The notes: generated by a model not told the origin, from the letters alone. A stretch of 64,000 bases of DNA from Synechococcus sp. CBW1004 (GCF_015840715.1 NZ_CP060397.1:2438686-2502685), one strand, 5' to 3'; shown: positions 25,929 to 34,720, counted from the stretch's first letter. Numbers and translations are program-made.

Positions 25929-26357
25929 TCATGGAAAGACGGCGAACGCCGGCACGCCGAAGCCGAACTGCAGCACCAGACGCACCGACCAGTAGCCGAG
26001 AAGGGCGAGACCAGACAGCACGACGACCCTGGCGCGCAACCGGAACGGCAGAAGGCGACGGCGACGGATCGCCAACACCGACCAGACCAGGAGAACGGCC
26101 GCGAGCAGCGGCCCGAAGGCATGCAGACGCATGGAGTGATCCAGCTGCCCCGTCAGCGCTGCAGCCGTGGCCCTGGTCAGGAAGCAGGTGGGACAGGGAA
26201 TCCCGGTGAGCGCACGCAGGGGACAGGGCCAACCCGGCAGGGCGGGCCGACAGCCCTTCACCGCCAGGGCCAGGGTCAACCCTGCCGGTAGCCAGGGGGT
26301 CCAGCGGGCGACCTGGGAGCGGATGGCGCAGCCGGCCGGCGAGGAGTCGCGTCGCAT
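25929..26357 (-). CDS. DUF2752 membrane protein
   Basis: The 142-residue product has the DUF2752 signature CPLRALTGIPCPTCFLTRAT, with paired Cys residues, followed by transmembrane helices (FGPLLAAVLLVWSVLAI and VVVLSGLALLGYWSVRLVL). An N-terminal hydrophobic stretch precedes the motif. ATG 26357 is chosen as the first start close to the homologous region. The frame extends upstream to 26498 without recognisable sequence. The function of the family is unknown. Confidence 0.78.
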   Translation of the reverse strand: MRRDSSPAGCAIRSQVARWTPWLPAGLTLALAVKGCRPALPGWPCPLRALTGIPCPTCFLTRATAAALTGQLDHSMRLHAFGPLLAAVLLVWSVLAIRRRRLLPFRLRARVVVLSGLALLGYWSVRLVLQFGFGVPAFAVFP

Positions 26358-26588
26358 CGTCGAGCTGGTCTCGGGAAGGGATGGCCGGAGAACGGTCCGG
26401 ATCACCGACGAGCACCAGTGTGTCCACCGACCGTGCTGTGCTGCAGCACCGGCATGGCGGGCAGGAGGGACTTCCGCTGCCGCTGCTCGGGAGGCCACTC
26501 ATCACCTCCGGGACAGACGCTGTCCCCGACTGATCCCTGGCCTGCAAGCACTCCGATCCCGAGACTGGCGGCAGCCCCGGCTGCTGCC

Positions 26589-26933
26589 ATGTCACTGATC
26601 GCCATCGTCACCACCCTGCCCACCAGGGATCAGGCCCTCGCTCTGGCACGCACCCTGGTGGAGCAACAGCTCGTCGCCTGCGCCCAGCTCAGCGCGATCG
26701 AGAGCCTTTATCTCTGGGATGGCCAGCTGCAGCAGGAGCCGGAGGTGCGGCTCACGCTCAAGGCACCGGAGAGCCAATATCCGGCGATCGAAGCGATGAT
26801 CCTCGAGCAGCATCCCTATGACCTGCCGGCGATCCATGCGCTGCGGCTGGACAGAGTGCATGCACCCTATGCCGAATGGATCAGCGCCCTCGAGGACCAC
26901 CCATCAGCAGGGCAGAACGAGCCCCGGTGTTGA
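26589..26933 (+). CDS. cutA: CutA-like divalent-cation tolerance protein
   Basis: CutA is a small trimeric protein with a ferredoxin-like fold resembling PII proteins. It was named for copper tolerance, but its cyanobacterial role is unclear. The 114-residue sequence has IVTTLPTRDQALALARTLVEQQLVACAQL, then SLYLWDGQLQQEPEV and HPYDLPAIHALRLDRVHAPYAEW, which match the family end to end. The frame runs upstream to 26418 but only the part from ATG 26589 is conserved. Confidence 0.94.
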   Translation: MSLIAIVTTLPTRDQALALARTLVEQQLVACAQLSAIESLYLWDGQLQQEPEVRLTLKAPESQYPAIEAMILEQHPYDLPAIHALRLDRVHAPYAEWISALEDHPSAGQNEPRC

Positions 26934-26962
26934 GACCGCCAGATGCCCACCAGACCTCAGCC

Positions 26963-27217
26963 TCAGCCGCGAGGCTTGATCAGCTGCAGCACCTGGGGAC
27001 CGACTCCACCAGCCCGACGCTCACAGTCGAGAGCCTTGAGAATCAACTGGGCGGAATCGGCCACATCGCCGGCTTCAGCCGCACGCGAGGCCTGGTCGAA
27101 CAGCTGGGAGGCCTGATCCAGCAGCTGGTGCCGCGGGATTGACTCCACGACGGGCAATGGCGGCCGGCGGCCTGGAATCGGCACGGAAGGCCGCACGGGA
27201 GCACTGGTGGCAGTCAT
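26963..27217 (-). CDS. Small conserved hypothetical protein
   Basis: This is an 84-residue ORF with a Pro-rich start and a helical C-terminal half (HQLLDQASQLFDQASRAAEAGD, then SAQLILKALDCERR). The Ala/Gln/Leu-rich helix and the codon pattern look like a genuine small protein of picocyanobacteria. No family was recognised. It is convergent with cutA. Confidence 0.55.
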   Translation of the reverse strand: MTATSAPVRPSVPIPGRRPPLPVVESIPRHQLLDQASQLFDQASRAAEAGDVADSAQLILKALDCERRAGGVGPQVLQLIKPRG

Positions 27218-27585
27218 GCGTCAGGAGGGTTGACCCTGGGCGAAAGGAGCACAGAAACAGAACAACAGCGGCAGGCACACAACCCTGAATCCAGCTCTGA
27301 CAGTTCTGTCGACGGGACCATCAAGGGGCAGGCCCCGAGCGGACGGACAGGAATGGAACAAAAGCAGTGCCCGACAAGACAGAAGGATCAGACAGATCAA
27401 TCCGCTTGACGGTTCAGCTTCTGACTGCAGCAACGACTGGAGCCGTGGGTCGGTGAAGAGGCATGCCGCTTACTTGTAGAAGCATACTCAACATTGCGCG
27501 GCAACCATGAACTGCTGTGCACGATTGCCGCCATGGACGATGGAAACTCCGGACGCGTCTGCGACCCGCCACCCTCAAGGCCGTT
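27218..27585. other. Low-information intergenic stretch
   Basis: This 368-base stretch between two small minus-strand genes is visibly less GC-rich than its surroundings, especially at 27460-27530. A 70-codon minus-strand frame at 27221-27433 has no coding character that I can support. Only a small hairpin, gacagttctgtc near 27299, was seen. The stretch probably holds the leader of the 84-residue gene. No promoter could be assigned with confidence. Confidence 0.4.
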
Positions 27586-27849
27586 TCAGGTGCCTGGTTC
27601 CTCGCGATTCCCACCGAGGGCCTCGATCTGTTCACGCAACAGGCGGGAGCGTTGCTGATCGCCGCGGGTGAGCGCCACCGCGAGGGCGAACTCAAGCTTC
27701 TCCAGCTGGTGCTCACCCTCCACCTGCGCTCCTGTCTGGAGATGGCAGCGTGGGTTGGGAGCGGGCGCCCGGGAGGCAGCGGCCTGAGAGGAGGACCCGG
27801 CATGGGTCACGGAGGGCTGTTCGGAATGCAGGCGATGCGGGAAAGCCAT
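27586..27849 (-). CDS. Small conserved hypothetical protein
   Basis: This 87-residue ORF has a low-complexity first half and a charged helical end: LEKLEFALAVALTRGDQQ, then LLREQIEALGGNREEPGT. The C-terminal part resembles a short protein I remember from marine Synechococcus, but no family name can be given. ATG 27849 is chosen; ATG 27867, six codons upstream, is also possible. Confidence 0.6.
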   Translation of the reverse strand: MAFPHRLHSEQPSVTHAGSSSQAAASRAPAPNPRCHLQTGAQVEGEHQLEKLEFALAVALTRGDQQRSRLLREQIEALGGNREEPGT

Positions 27850-28039
27850 GGCTGACTTTCTTTCCATTCTGGCGCGGATGACAAGACATGAGTCCTGCTT
27901 CCGTAGCCAGGAGAACATCTGGGGAGACCACATCCGCACTGTTGCAGGAGGGCCGTCCGCAGCGCTGAGGGTGGAGCGCCCCGGTGGGCCCGCTCTGCAG
28001 TGAAGCTGGACCGGTCCCTCCGGTATCTGCCGCTGACCG

Positions 28040-28462
28040 TCAGGCGGCATGCGCAGACGTCAGATCGTCCTCGTCCGCATCGGGCTCCTCAGAGGCTTCA
28101 GCACTCGCATCGTCCCCAAGAAGGGCCTGGTTGCTGCTCTCGGCACCGATCCGGCATGCCGCACCGAGATCCTCTTCAACGGCGTCCCGGAACGCGGGAA
28201 CCTCGCGGGGAGCGGAGGGCTGCTCGGCGAGCAGCTGGCGGCAATCCTGCAGCAGGCGTTCGATGTTCGCTTCGATCGGCGCCAGGCCAGCGGATTCCGC
28301 CTCCTCAGCCTGACGGGGCTGCTCACGCAGGAGCCGCAACTGACCCTCCAGTGACTCCAACCGCTGCTCCATGGTCACCAGGCGCTGTGACAGGGCATGG
28401 ACGGTTTCGGCCAGATCCTGGGTATGGCGGCTGATCCGGAACGACACCGAGGAGCTGGACAT
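28040..28462 (-). CDS. Hypothetical coiled-coil protein
   Basis: This is a 140-residue protein. The N-terminal half is a predicted coiled coil (DLAETVHALSQRLVTMEQRLESLEGQLRLL read as heptads), followed by a less regular helix and a strongly acidic tail (EPDADEDDL). The frame extends upstream to 28495, but ATG 28462 gives MSSSSVSFRISRHTQDL, a sensible start. It is divergent from the AbrB-type gene. No function is proposed. Confidence 0.6.
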   Translation of the reverse strand: MSSSSVSFRISRHTQDLAETVHALSQRLVTMEQRLESLEGQLRLLREQPRQAEEAESAGLAPIEANIERLLQDCRQLLAEQPSAPREVPAFRDAVEEDLGAACRIGAESSNQALLGDDASAEASEEPDADEDDLTSAHAA

Positions 28463-28592
28463 CGGAGGGCACAACAGGTGTCCGCATGACAACACAACGG
28501 GGGCAGGGGCTCAAGCCTCGGGCGTGGCAGCGACACTGCAACCATGGAGACATCCGTTCCAGTACGCATGGACAGCGCTGGCGCGTGAACCC

Positions 28593-29111
28593 ATGACCTT
28601 CCCCTGGAACCTGCCGCTCTATGGCCTGGCCGGTCTCGCCGGCGGCCTGCTGGCCCTGCGCAGCGGCATTCCCGCCGCCCCGCTTGCCGGCGCGCTGCTG
28701 GCAGCGGGCCTGGTGAGCATGAGCGGTCGCCTGCCACAGGCCCAGTGGCCGGTCGGAACCAGGACGGTCCTGGAGATCGGAATCGGCACGGTGATCGGCA
28801 CCGCTCTCACCGGTTCGGCCCTGGCGGAGCTGCGTCAGCTGTGGCGGCCCGCGTTGCTGATCACCCTCACCCTGGTGCTCACCGGAGTGGTGGTGGGTCT
28901 CTGGTGCAGCCGGCTGCTCGGCATCGATCCGGTGGTGGCACTCCTCGGGGCGGCCCCGGGTGGCATCAGCGGCATGAGCCTGGTGGGAGCCGAGTTCGGC
29001 GTGGGGGCGGCGGTGGCCGTCCTGCATGCGGTGCGGCTGATCACCGTCCTGGTACTGCTGCCGCTGGTGGTGCGGCTGGTGGTCCCGGGCGGCACTTCGC
29101 CTCCTGGCTGA
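28593..29111 (+). CDS. AbrB-family membrane protein (single repeat)
   Basis: This 172-residue protein has about five hydrophobic helices and the Gly-rich GAAPGGISGMSLVGAEFG motif of the AbrB membrane family (PF05145), often misnamed ammonia monooxygenase. Typical members are about 350 residues with two internal repeats; this one has only one, a form also seen in cyanobacteria. It is not the AbrB DNA-binding regulator. ATG 28593 is the first start in the conserved region. Confidence 0.8.
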   Translation: MTFPWNLPLYGLAGLAGGLLALRSGIPAAPLAGALLAAGLVSMSGRLPQAQWPVGTRTVLEIGIGTVIGTALTGSALAELRQLWRPALLITLTLVLTGVVVGLWCSRLLGIDPVVALLGAAPGGISGMSLVGAEFGVGAAVAVLHAVRLITVLVLLPLVVRLVVPGGTSPPG

Positions 29112-29284
29112 AGCCTGCCGGCAGATCCACGGTCGGCAGCAAGGCGCCGAGGGATCGCGACCGATCGCAGGGCAGGCGACACATCGGCACCTCCGGGATG
29201 CCGCAGCAGCCAGCCGGGCTGGACAGTCCCTCCCCCATCGATACCTTGGGGGGCCATTTCCCCCTTTGCCCCGCGCTGCCACCC

Positions 29285-29716
29285 ATGGCCCTCCGCCTGA
29301 GCCGCTCGCTGCCCCTTCTCGCCGCGGCCCTGACCGCAGCCATCGGCATGGGGGGGCAGGTGCCGGCCGCGGCGCAGACCGCTCCGGAAACCCCAGGCAG
29401 CAAGGGGGCCCAGGTGTACTGCTTCATGCGCTCCAACGGAAACAACCACGAGGTCAGCTGGACGGCGGCCTATGCCCTGATCAAGCGGCAGAGCGCCGGC
29501 ATGTTCCGGACCTCCCCCGAACACGCGGCGGTGATGATCACCGAGGCGGTCGTGCAGAACCCCACCGCCTTCCCCGACTGCGGCCGCTATCTGGGCGATC
29601 TCTACAATCGCCGTGTCCAGGGCAGTGCCGGTGTCGATGGCTCCATGCCCCCGACGGGCTCCCCCGCTCCGGCCGGTGCCGGTGCCATGACCCGCGGTGA
29701 ACGATTCGGCAATTGA
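29285..29716 (+). CDS. Secreted small conserved cyanobacterial protein (DUF6554-like)
   Basis: This 143-residue protein has a signal peptide (ALRLSRSLPLLAAALTAAIG, cleavage near PAAAQT) and a compact domain with VYCFMRSNGNNHEVSWTAAY, HAAVMITEAVVQNP and FPDCGRYLGDLY, including two Cys that could pair. I recall this as a conserved picocyanobacterial family, possibly DUF6554, but cannot confirm the number. It overlaps the next lipoprotein gene by 20 bases, so the two are probably co-expressed in the envelope. Confidence 0.75.
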   Translation: MALRLSRSLPLLAAALTAAIGMGGQVPAAAQTAPETPGSKGAQVYCFMRSNGNNHEVSWTAAYALIKRQSAGMFRTSPEHAAVMITEAVVQNPTAFPDCGRYLGDLYNRRVQGSAGVDGSMPPTGSPAPAGAGAMTRGERFGN

Positions 29717-30152
29717 TTCCTGCTTCCGGGCCCAGCGCTCGGGTCAACGGCTTTTCTCCCTGATCGCCGTCCTCGGAACCCTGTTGCTGGGGGCCTGCGC
29801 GGAAGAACCCCTGCCCCAGCGCAGCGTCAGCGTGGATGACTGCCTGACGAACGTCGAGCTCGATCAGCTCGGCGAGGCGATCCAACGCTGCGACAAAGTG
29901 GTGGCGGCGTTCCCCACCCAACCGCAGCCCCTGAACGAGCGCTTTCTGCTGCACTGGCTGAACGGGGACGAAAAGGCTGCCTGCCGCGACATCCGCCAGG
30001 CCGACACCCTGGCCCGACGTCTGCCTCCCAGCCGGCTCGATCCCCAGCTGCGCCGGGATCTTGACCTGCGGCTGGCCAGCTGCAGTGCCCCCCCGGGCCC
30101 GAAGGCCCAGGGCCCCGCCGCGGCACCGCCAACCAAATCGGCGCAGCGCTGA
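29697..30152 (+). CDS. Putative lipoprotein
   Basis: This is a 151-residue product with a lipobox, LLLGAC, about residues 30-35 after a hydrophobic stretch, so the mature protein would be lipid-anchored at a Cys. The mature part is helical with paired Cys residues (DDCLTNVELDQLGEAIQRC, ACRDIRQAD), reminiscent of TPR-like helical pairs, and ends in a Pro/Ala tail. The start is GTG 29697, inside the preceding gene. No family was recognised. Confidence 0.7.
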   Translation: MNDSAIDSCFRAQRSGQRLFSLIAVLGTLLLGACAEEPLPQRSVSVDDCLTNVELDQLGEAIQRCDKVVAAFPTQPQPLNERFLLHWLNGDEKAACRDIRQADTLARRLPPSRLDPQLRRDLDLRLASCSAPPGPKAQGPAAAPPTKSAQR

Positions 30153-30202
30153 CAAGGCTCCCGGACGGCGGCACCGTTCCTGCAACGGTGCACGGGCCCG
30201 CT

Positions 30203-31789
30203 TCACCAGCGCTCCAGCATCTGACGCACCCGCTGCGGCAGAGCCTGGCGGTCAAAGGACGGATCGCCACGCTGCAGCACCCGCGAGATGCGATCCGCCT
30301 TGTCCTCAATCAAGGCATCGACCAGCTGATCGGCGCCTCCGAGCTGCAGCCAGTGGCAGGTCAGCGGCCCCTCCATGCCAATGCGATGGCAGCGGTCCTC
30401 CGCCTGCTCGGCATCACCGGGGGTCCAGGGACGTTCGATCAGCAGTACATGGCGGGCGCGATGCAGGGTGTATCCCAGTCCCGCAGTGCCATAGGTGGCG
30501 ATCAGCAGCGGCATCGCCCCGGCCTGAAAGCGGTCCACAAGAGCCTGACGACGGCCGGCAGGCACGGCACCCGTGAGCAACAGGGCCTTGGCATCGCCAC
30601 CGAAGTGCGCCTGCAGACGCCGGGCGGTGGCCACGAAGGCGGTGAACACCACCACCGACTCCCCCTGCGTCAACAGGGAAGCGACCAGCGCCGCCGCGGC
30701 CGGCAGCTTGTGGTCAGAGGCGATCTGGCGCAGGGCGGTGAACAGGGCCAGCACCTCGGCGTCGCGGCGCACCTCCCCGCGGCGCACCCGACGGCGGTAG
30801 TCCTCCAGCCGCTCCTGCAGGCGGTGCTCGAAGCCGCGGGCCTGCGCCGCCTCCAGTTGCACCGGATGCAGACGGCGGAGCTTCGGAGGCAGGTCAAGGC
30901 AGCGGTCCTTGGAGCGATGCAGCAGCAGAGGTCGCAGCAGCCGCTGCAGTTCCTCCAGGCGTTCCGCCCCCTGGCAGCTCCACACCCGCCGGCCTCCCTG
31001 CTCCCGCCAGTGACCCTGGCAGTAGCGCTCCTCAAAGGCCCGCTGATCGACGGCGAGGGGATGGCCGATGGCTGCCAGCAGGGGGAAGAGCTGGGCGGGG
31101 CGGCCATTCTTCATCGGCGTACCCGTGAGCAGCCAGATGGCCCGCAAGCGGGGATGACGAGCCAGGCGCAGGAAGGCCTGGGTGCGCGCGGCATGGATCG
31201 TCTGGGCGAAATGGGCTTCATCGACGATCAGCACGCAACCGGCCTCCGGGAGCTCGGAGGGGATGCGGGCCCAGCTGCAGAGCTCCGCCACCAGAGCCAG
31301 GGAAGCGGCCTCGGCGCGCCAGTGGCGATGCAGGCCGGCCGGCGCGAGAACCACCAGGCGACAATCGGCCGCGCGCACCATCGCCCGGGCCGCCGCCAGG
31401 GCGGTGAGGGTCTTGCCCAGGCCCATCGGATCGGCGAGCACGGCACCGCGGCGGGCCAGCAACCAGCGGGCTGCCGCCCGCTGATGGGCGAACAGGCGGC
31501 GTCCATCGGGCAAGGGATGCTCCAGTTCGGCCGCCTCCACCAACTGGCGATGCGGTGGCAGGGGTGGCAGGGGCTGCCGCAGCCAGCGCAGCCAGCGTTC
31601 CAGTTCCGGGGTGGCGGGGAAGCGTCCGCGCAGCTGTCGCTCCAGGCCGGCGGCCGCTTCGAGCGGGAACTCCCAGCAGCGCCGACGTGGCAGCCAGCGA
31701 CCGCGGGGTCGCAGCGCCCGCAGCTGGGCCCAGGTGACGGCATCGAAGGGACAGACCACCTCGATCAGGCCGGAGGGCCCGAGACGCAT
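30203..31789 (-). CDS. SNF2-type DEAH helicase/translocase
   Basis: This is a 528-residue ATP-dependent DNA translocase of the SWI2/SNF2 group within SF2. It has Walker A in DPMGLGKT, the Walker B DEAH box in VLIVDEAHF, motif III LLTGTPMKN, a motif V region GTAGLGYTLHRA and motif VI QAEDRCHRIGM. The N-terminal ~110 residues are of the HARP-like or uncharacterised type. It is smaller than RapA and lacks an obvious extra nuclease domain. It is divergent from an HNH nuclease gene 97 bases away; a DNA repair role is plausible but inferred. Confidence 0.9.
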   Translation of the reverse strand: MRLGPSGLIEVVCPFDAVTWAQLRALRPRGRWLPRRRCWEFPLEAAAGLERQLRGRFPATPELERWLRWLRQPLPPLPPHRQLVEAAELEHPLPDGRRLFAHQRAAARWLLARRGAVLADPMGLGKTLTALAAARAMVRAADCRLVVLAPAGLHRHWRAEAASLALVAELCSWARIPSELPEAGCVLIVDEAHFAQTIHAARTQAFLRLARHPRLRAIWLLTGTPMKNGRPAQLFPLLAAIGHPLAVDQRAFEERYCQGHWREQGGRRVWSCQGAERLEELQRLLRPLLLHRSKDRCLDLPPKLRRLHPVQLEAAQARGFEHRLQERLEDYRRRVRRGEVRRDAEVLALFTALRQIASDHKLPAAAALVASLLTQGESVVVFTAFVATARRLQAHFGGDAKALLLTGAVPAGRRQALVDRFQAGAMPLLIATYGTAGLGYTLHRARHVLLIERPWTPGDAEQAEDRCHRIGMEGPLTCHWLQLGGADQLVDALIEDKADRISRVLQRGDPSFDRQALPQRVRQMLERW

Positions 31790-31886
31790 CTGCACCAGGG
31801 ATCCGGCCAAGGGCGCGCAAGTGCAACGCTCGACACATTGACACCCCTGCGGCTGGGGGCACACTGCCGCCAACCGCACACTGCCC

Positions 31887-32345
31887 ATGCAGGCCAGGGA
31901 TGGTGTCTTCCTCGAGGATCTCTGTCCCAAGGTGCGGGCCAGGCAATGGAGGCGTGAGCTGCACCAGCTCACTGGCCACCGCTGTCTCTACTGCGGTGCC
32001 GCCTCCGAATCGATCGATCACGTGTTCCCCCGCAGCCGCGGCGGCGCAAGCGAAGACGACAACTGCGTGCCGGCCTGCCTCGACTGCAACGGCGCCAAGG
32101 GAGACAGCGAAGCGTTCAGCTGGTATCGCAGTCAGAGCTTTTACGACCCGCGCAGAGCCATGGCCCTGCGTGCCTGGGTGGAGGGGGACCGCACCCTGGC
32201 CCAGCGGTTGCTGAGCTGGGCATCACCACCGCCACCGGCAACGACCGGCGAACCGGCGGCAGGCCGGCGGCGGCGCGCCGGCGGGGGAGCTCACCAGACA
32301 CGGCAGGCCGCCGCTCCGTTGTGGCGATGGCAGATGGCCTCCTGA
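31887..32345 (+). CDS. HNH endonuclease
   Basis: This is a 152-residue HNH nuclease. The zinc-binding CLYCG and CLDCN pairs flank the active site IDHVFPRSRGGASEDDNCVP, with catalytic His in DH and the terminal N...K pattern (CNGAKGD). A conserved C-terminal helix region FYDPRRAMALRAWVEGD follows, then a low-complexity tail. The N terminus FLEDLCPKVRARQWRRELHQL matches a nuclease widely kept in picocyanobacteria as I recall. Its target is unknown. Confidence 0.88.
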   Translation: MQARDGVFLEDLCPKVRARQWRRELHQLTGHRCLYCGAASESIDHVFPRSRGGASEDDNCVPACLDCNGAKGDSEAFSWYRSQSFYDPRRAMALRAWVEGDRTLAQRLLSWASPPPPATTGEPAAGRRRRAGGGAHQTRQAAAPLWRWQMAS

Positions 32346-32584
32346 TGCTGGGGCTGCTCGGGAGCGACCAACACAGCCATCAGGCACAGCACCGCCGCCA
32401 GCAGCAGGGGTGAGGCCGGAGACGCGCCCAGGGACTGACCTTCACCCCGGCAGGGTTCGGCCGCAGGCAAGCCATGACAGGAGAGGGAACGGCGCGGGCG
32501 ACGGGCCGGCCCGGCATGCGGCGCAGCAAGCCGAGTAGAGAAGGTTGAGCCAGCGCCATGGAGAGGGAGGAACGCGAAAGCCAT
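32291..32584 (-). CDS. Small membrane-anchored hypothetical protein
   Basis: This is a 97-residue minus-strand ORF. Its C-terminal third has one transmembrane helix (PLLLAAVLCLMAVLVAPEQ) and then AICHRHNGAAACRVW with two Cys, an ending resembling small picocyanobacterial proteins I remember. The N-terminal two thirds look unconstrained, so the true start may be nearer the helix. Its last 55 bases overlap the convergent HNH gene. Confidence 0.45.
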   Translation of the reverse strand: MAFAFLPLHGAGSTFSTRLAAPHAGPARRPRRSLSCHGLPAAEPCRGEGQSLGASPASPLLLAAVLCLMAVLVAPEQPQHQEAICHRHNGAAACRVW

Positions 32585-32660
32585 GCAGGAGAAAGGGGAT
32601 GGTGCACAGGGGCCCGCTGCAGCGACGAGCATCCAGCGGAGCAGTGATACAGGTGTACTC

Positions 32661-33563
32661 ATGGCAGCCAGCGGTGTCAACCCCGCTCTGCCGGCCTCCG
32701 TGCTGGTGCTGGGGGGTGGCTACAGCGGCCGACGCTTCGCCGACACCCTCCGTCGTCAGGGATGCTCCGTTTCCCTGACGACGCGCCGCGAGCCGCAGGA
32801 AGCCGAACGGCCCGGCAACGACGGCTGCCGCTGGCTGCGCTTCGACCCGGAGGCGGGGGTCGTACCGACAGCGGCCGATCTGGCCGGCATCGAGGCGGTG
32901 CTCGTGACCATCCCCCCCGACGCACAGGGAGGGGATCCGGTGCTGCAGCACCTGGGCACCACCCTGCAGGCCCTGGCGCCCCGCTGGGTGGGCTACCTCT
33001 CGACCACCGGCGTGTACGGCGACAGCGGCGGCGACTGGGTGGATGAGGACAGCCCCACCCGACCGGGCCTGCCGCGCAGTCGCGCCCGGCTGGCCTGCGA
33101 GCAGGCCTGGCGCCAGCTGGACCTTCCCCTGCAGATCTTCCGCCTGCCGGCGATCTACGGCCCTGGCCGATCACCGCTGGAACAGCTGCGCAACGGCACG
33201 GCGCGACTGATCCATAAACCCGGCCAGGTGTTCTCGCGGGTGCATGTGGACGACATCGCCGGAGCGCTGCTGCACTGCCTGGCGCTGCCGGCCGAACGGC
33301 GACCGGAGACCCTGATCCTGGCGGACACCTGTCCCTGCCCCTCCAGCGAGATGCTCGGCTTCGCGGCCCACCTGCTCGATTGCAAGCTGCCGCCGCTGCA
33401 GCCTTATGCACGGATCGAGGCCGAACTCAGCCCAATGGCTCGCAGCTTCTGGAGCGAAAACCGTCGGGCCAGCAGCCGCCGCCTGCGCCAGGAGGTGGGC
33501 TACCGGCTTCGCTTCCCCACCTATCGCGAAGGGCTTTCCGCGCTCACTGCCCGTCGAACTTGA
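32661..33563 (+). CDS. NAD(P)-dependent epimerase/dehydratase (atypical SDR)
   Basis: This 300-residue protein has a Rossmann nucleotide-binding start VLVLGGGYSGRRFADTLRRQG, then STTGVYGDSGGDWVDE, a typical strand end of atypical/extended SDR proteins, and FRLPAIYGPGR. The usual catalytic Tyr-x3-Lys is not evident (RSRARLACEQ sits there), which fits atypical SDRs (SDR_a5-like). The substrate is unknown. ATG 32661 is chosen because the ~26 codons upstream lack homology. Its 3' end overlaps a convergent 53-residue gene by 20 bases. Confidence 0.85.
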   Translation: MAASGVNPALPASVLVLGGGYSGRRFADTLRRQGCSVSLTTRREPQEAERPGNDGCRWLRFDPEAGVVPTAADLAGIEAVLVTIPPDAQGGDPVLQHLGTTLQALAPRWVGYLSTTGVYGDSGGDWVDEDSPTRPGLPRSRARLACEQAWRQLDLPLQIFRLPAIYGPGRSPLEQLRNGTARLIHKPGQVFSRVHVDDIAGALLHCLALPAERRPETLILADTCPCPSSEMLGFAAHLLDCKLPPLQPYARIEAELSPMARSFWSENRRASSRRLRQEVGYRLRFPTYREGLSALTARRT

Positions 33564-33705
33564 ACTGCCGCACCGGCTCCGGCTCGGCCATGAAGGGCAT
33601 GTTGATGTCGCGGAAGAAGCGATCCCAGTGCACCTCCACCCAGCTGTTGCGGAAGGCCAGCCCGATGATCAGCAGCATGGATCCGAGCAACAGCAACCGC
33701 AGCAT
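33544..33705 (-). CDS. 53-residue single-span membrane protein
   Basis: This tiny protein has one transmembrane helix (MLRLLLLGSMLLIIGLAF) followed by the conserved-looking tail RNSWVEVHWDRFFRDINMPF and PVRQFKFDGQ. I recall similar short proteins next to pdxA in picocyanobacteria. ATG 33705 overlaps the start of pdxA on the other strand by 29 bases, and its stop lies inside the convergent SDR gene. The function is unknown. Confidence 0.65.
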   Translation of the reverse strand: MLRLLLLGSMLLIIGLAFRNSWVEVHWDRFFRDINMPFMAEPEPVRQFKFDGQ

Positions 33706-34720
33706 CCGTCCGCATCCCGAAGTGATCCCCCCATCGAAACCCAGCGACCGCCCGATTGCCATCTCTCTGGGTGATCCTGCCGGGATCGGCGCCGAGGTGA
33801 CCCTGGCGGCCCTGGCCCACGAACCCCGCTCGTCGCCGGTGGTGCTGGTGGGTTGCCGCCGCTGGCTGGAGGACACCTACCTGCGCCTCAGGCCCCTGCG
33901 ACCCCTGCGGGATCCGGCCGACTGCGCCATCGTCGATGTGCCCCTGAGCCGCCCGGTCGAAGCGGGGCGCAGCGGGGCCCATGAGGGCGACGCGAGCTTT
34001 CAGTGGCTGACGGCCGCCGCCGAACTGGTGGACCAGGGCCGGTGCCAGGCCCTGGTCACCGCCCCGATCGCCAAGGCCAGCTGGCATGCCGCCGGCCACC
34101 GCTATCCCGGCCAGACCGAGCGACTGGCAGAGCTGGCAGGGGTGGAAAACGCCTCGATGCTGTTCACCGCCCGGGCTCCCGGCGGACCATGGCGGCTGAA
34201 CACCCTGCTGGCCACGACCCACATCCCCCTGGCGGCGGTGCCGCAGCAGCTGAGCCCCCAGCTGCTGCGGCGTCAGCTCGATGCCCTGCTGGCGTTCTGT
34301 CAACGCTTCAGCCAGCAGCCACGACTGGTGGTGGCCGGTCTGAATCCCCACGCCGGGGAAGGCGGAACCCTGGGGCGGGAGGAGGTGGACTGGCTTGGCC
34401 CCTGCCTGGAGCTGTGGCGCAGCGAACACCCGGAGGTGAACGTGGAGGGCCCCATGCCTCCCGATACCTGCTGGCTGGAAGCAGCGGCAGCCTGGCGAGG
34501 AGCGGGGGCGGGCGCGGACGGCTACCTGGCGCTGTACCACGACCAGGGGTTGATCCCAGTGAAGCTGCTGGCCTTCGATGCCGCCGTCAACACGACGCTG
34601 GGCCTGCCCTTCCTGCGCACCTCCCCTGACCACGGCACGGCCTTCGCGATCGCAGGCCAGGGCCTGGCCCGGGAGCAGAGCATGGCGGCGGCGCTGGACA
34701 CCGCACGCCAGCTGGGATGA
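33677..34720 (+). CDS. pdxA: 4-Hydroxythreonine-4-phosphate dehydrogenase
   Basis: PdxA oxidises 4-phosphohydroxy-threonine in the DXP-dependent route to vitamin B6. The 347-residue protein shows the family opening PIAISLGDPAGIGAEV, the metal-site regions ALVTAPIAKASWHAAGHRYPGQTE, LNPHAGEGGTLGREE and YHDQGLIPVKLLAF, and the end LRTSPDHGTAFAIAGQG. ATG 33677 overlaps the divergent small membrane gene; GTG 33722, closer to the conserved start, is a good alternative. Confidence 0.95.
   Translation: MDPSNSNRSIRPHPEVIPPSKPSDRPIAISLGDPAGIGAEVTLAALAHEPRSSPVVLVGCRRWLEDTYLRLRPLRPLRDPADCAIVDVPLSRPVEAGRSGAHEGDASFQWLTAAAELVDQGRCQALVTAPIAKASWHAAGHRYPGQTERLAELAGVENASMLFTARAPGGPWRLNTLLATTHIPLAAVPQQLSPQLLRRQLDALLAFCQRFSQQPRLVVAGLNPHAGEGGTLGREEVDWLGPCLELWRSEHPEVNVEGPMPPDTCWLEAAAAWRGAGAGADGYLALYHDQGLIPVKLLAFDAAVNTTLGLPFLRTSPDHGTAFAIAGQGLAREQSMAAALDTARQLG

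Noticed and set aside
27221..27433. 70-codon minus-strand ORF
   Set aside because: Its translation has no conserved-looking pattern and codon use does not resemble neighbours; treated as intergenic.
30188..31957. 589-codon plus-strand frame opposite the SNF2-like gene
   Set aside because: The minus-strand protein has all helicase motifs; the plus frame has none and is Gln/Gly/His-rich.
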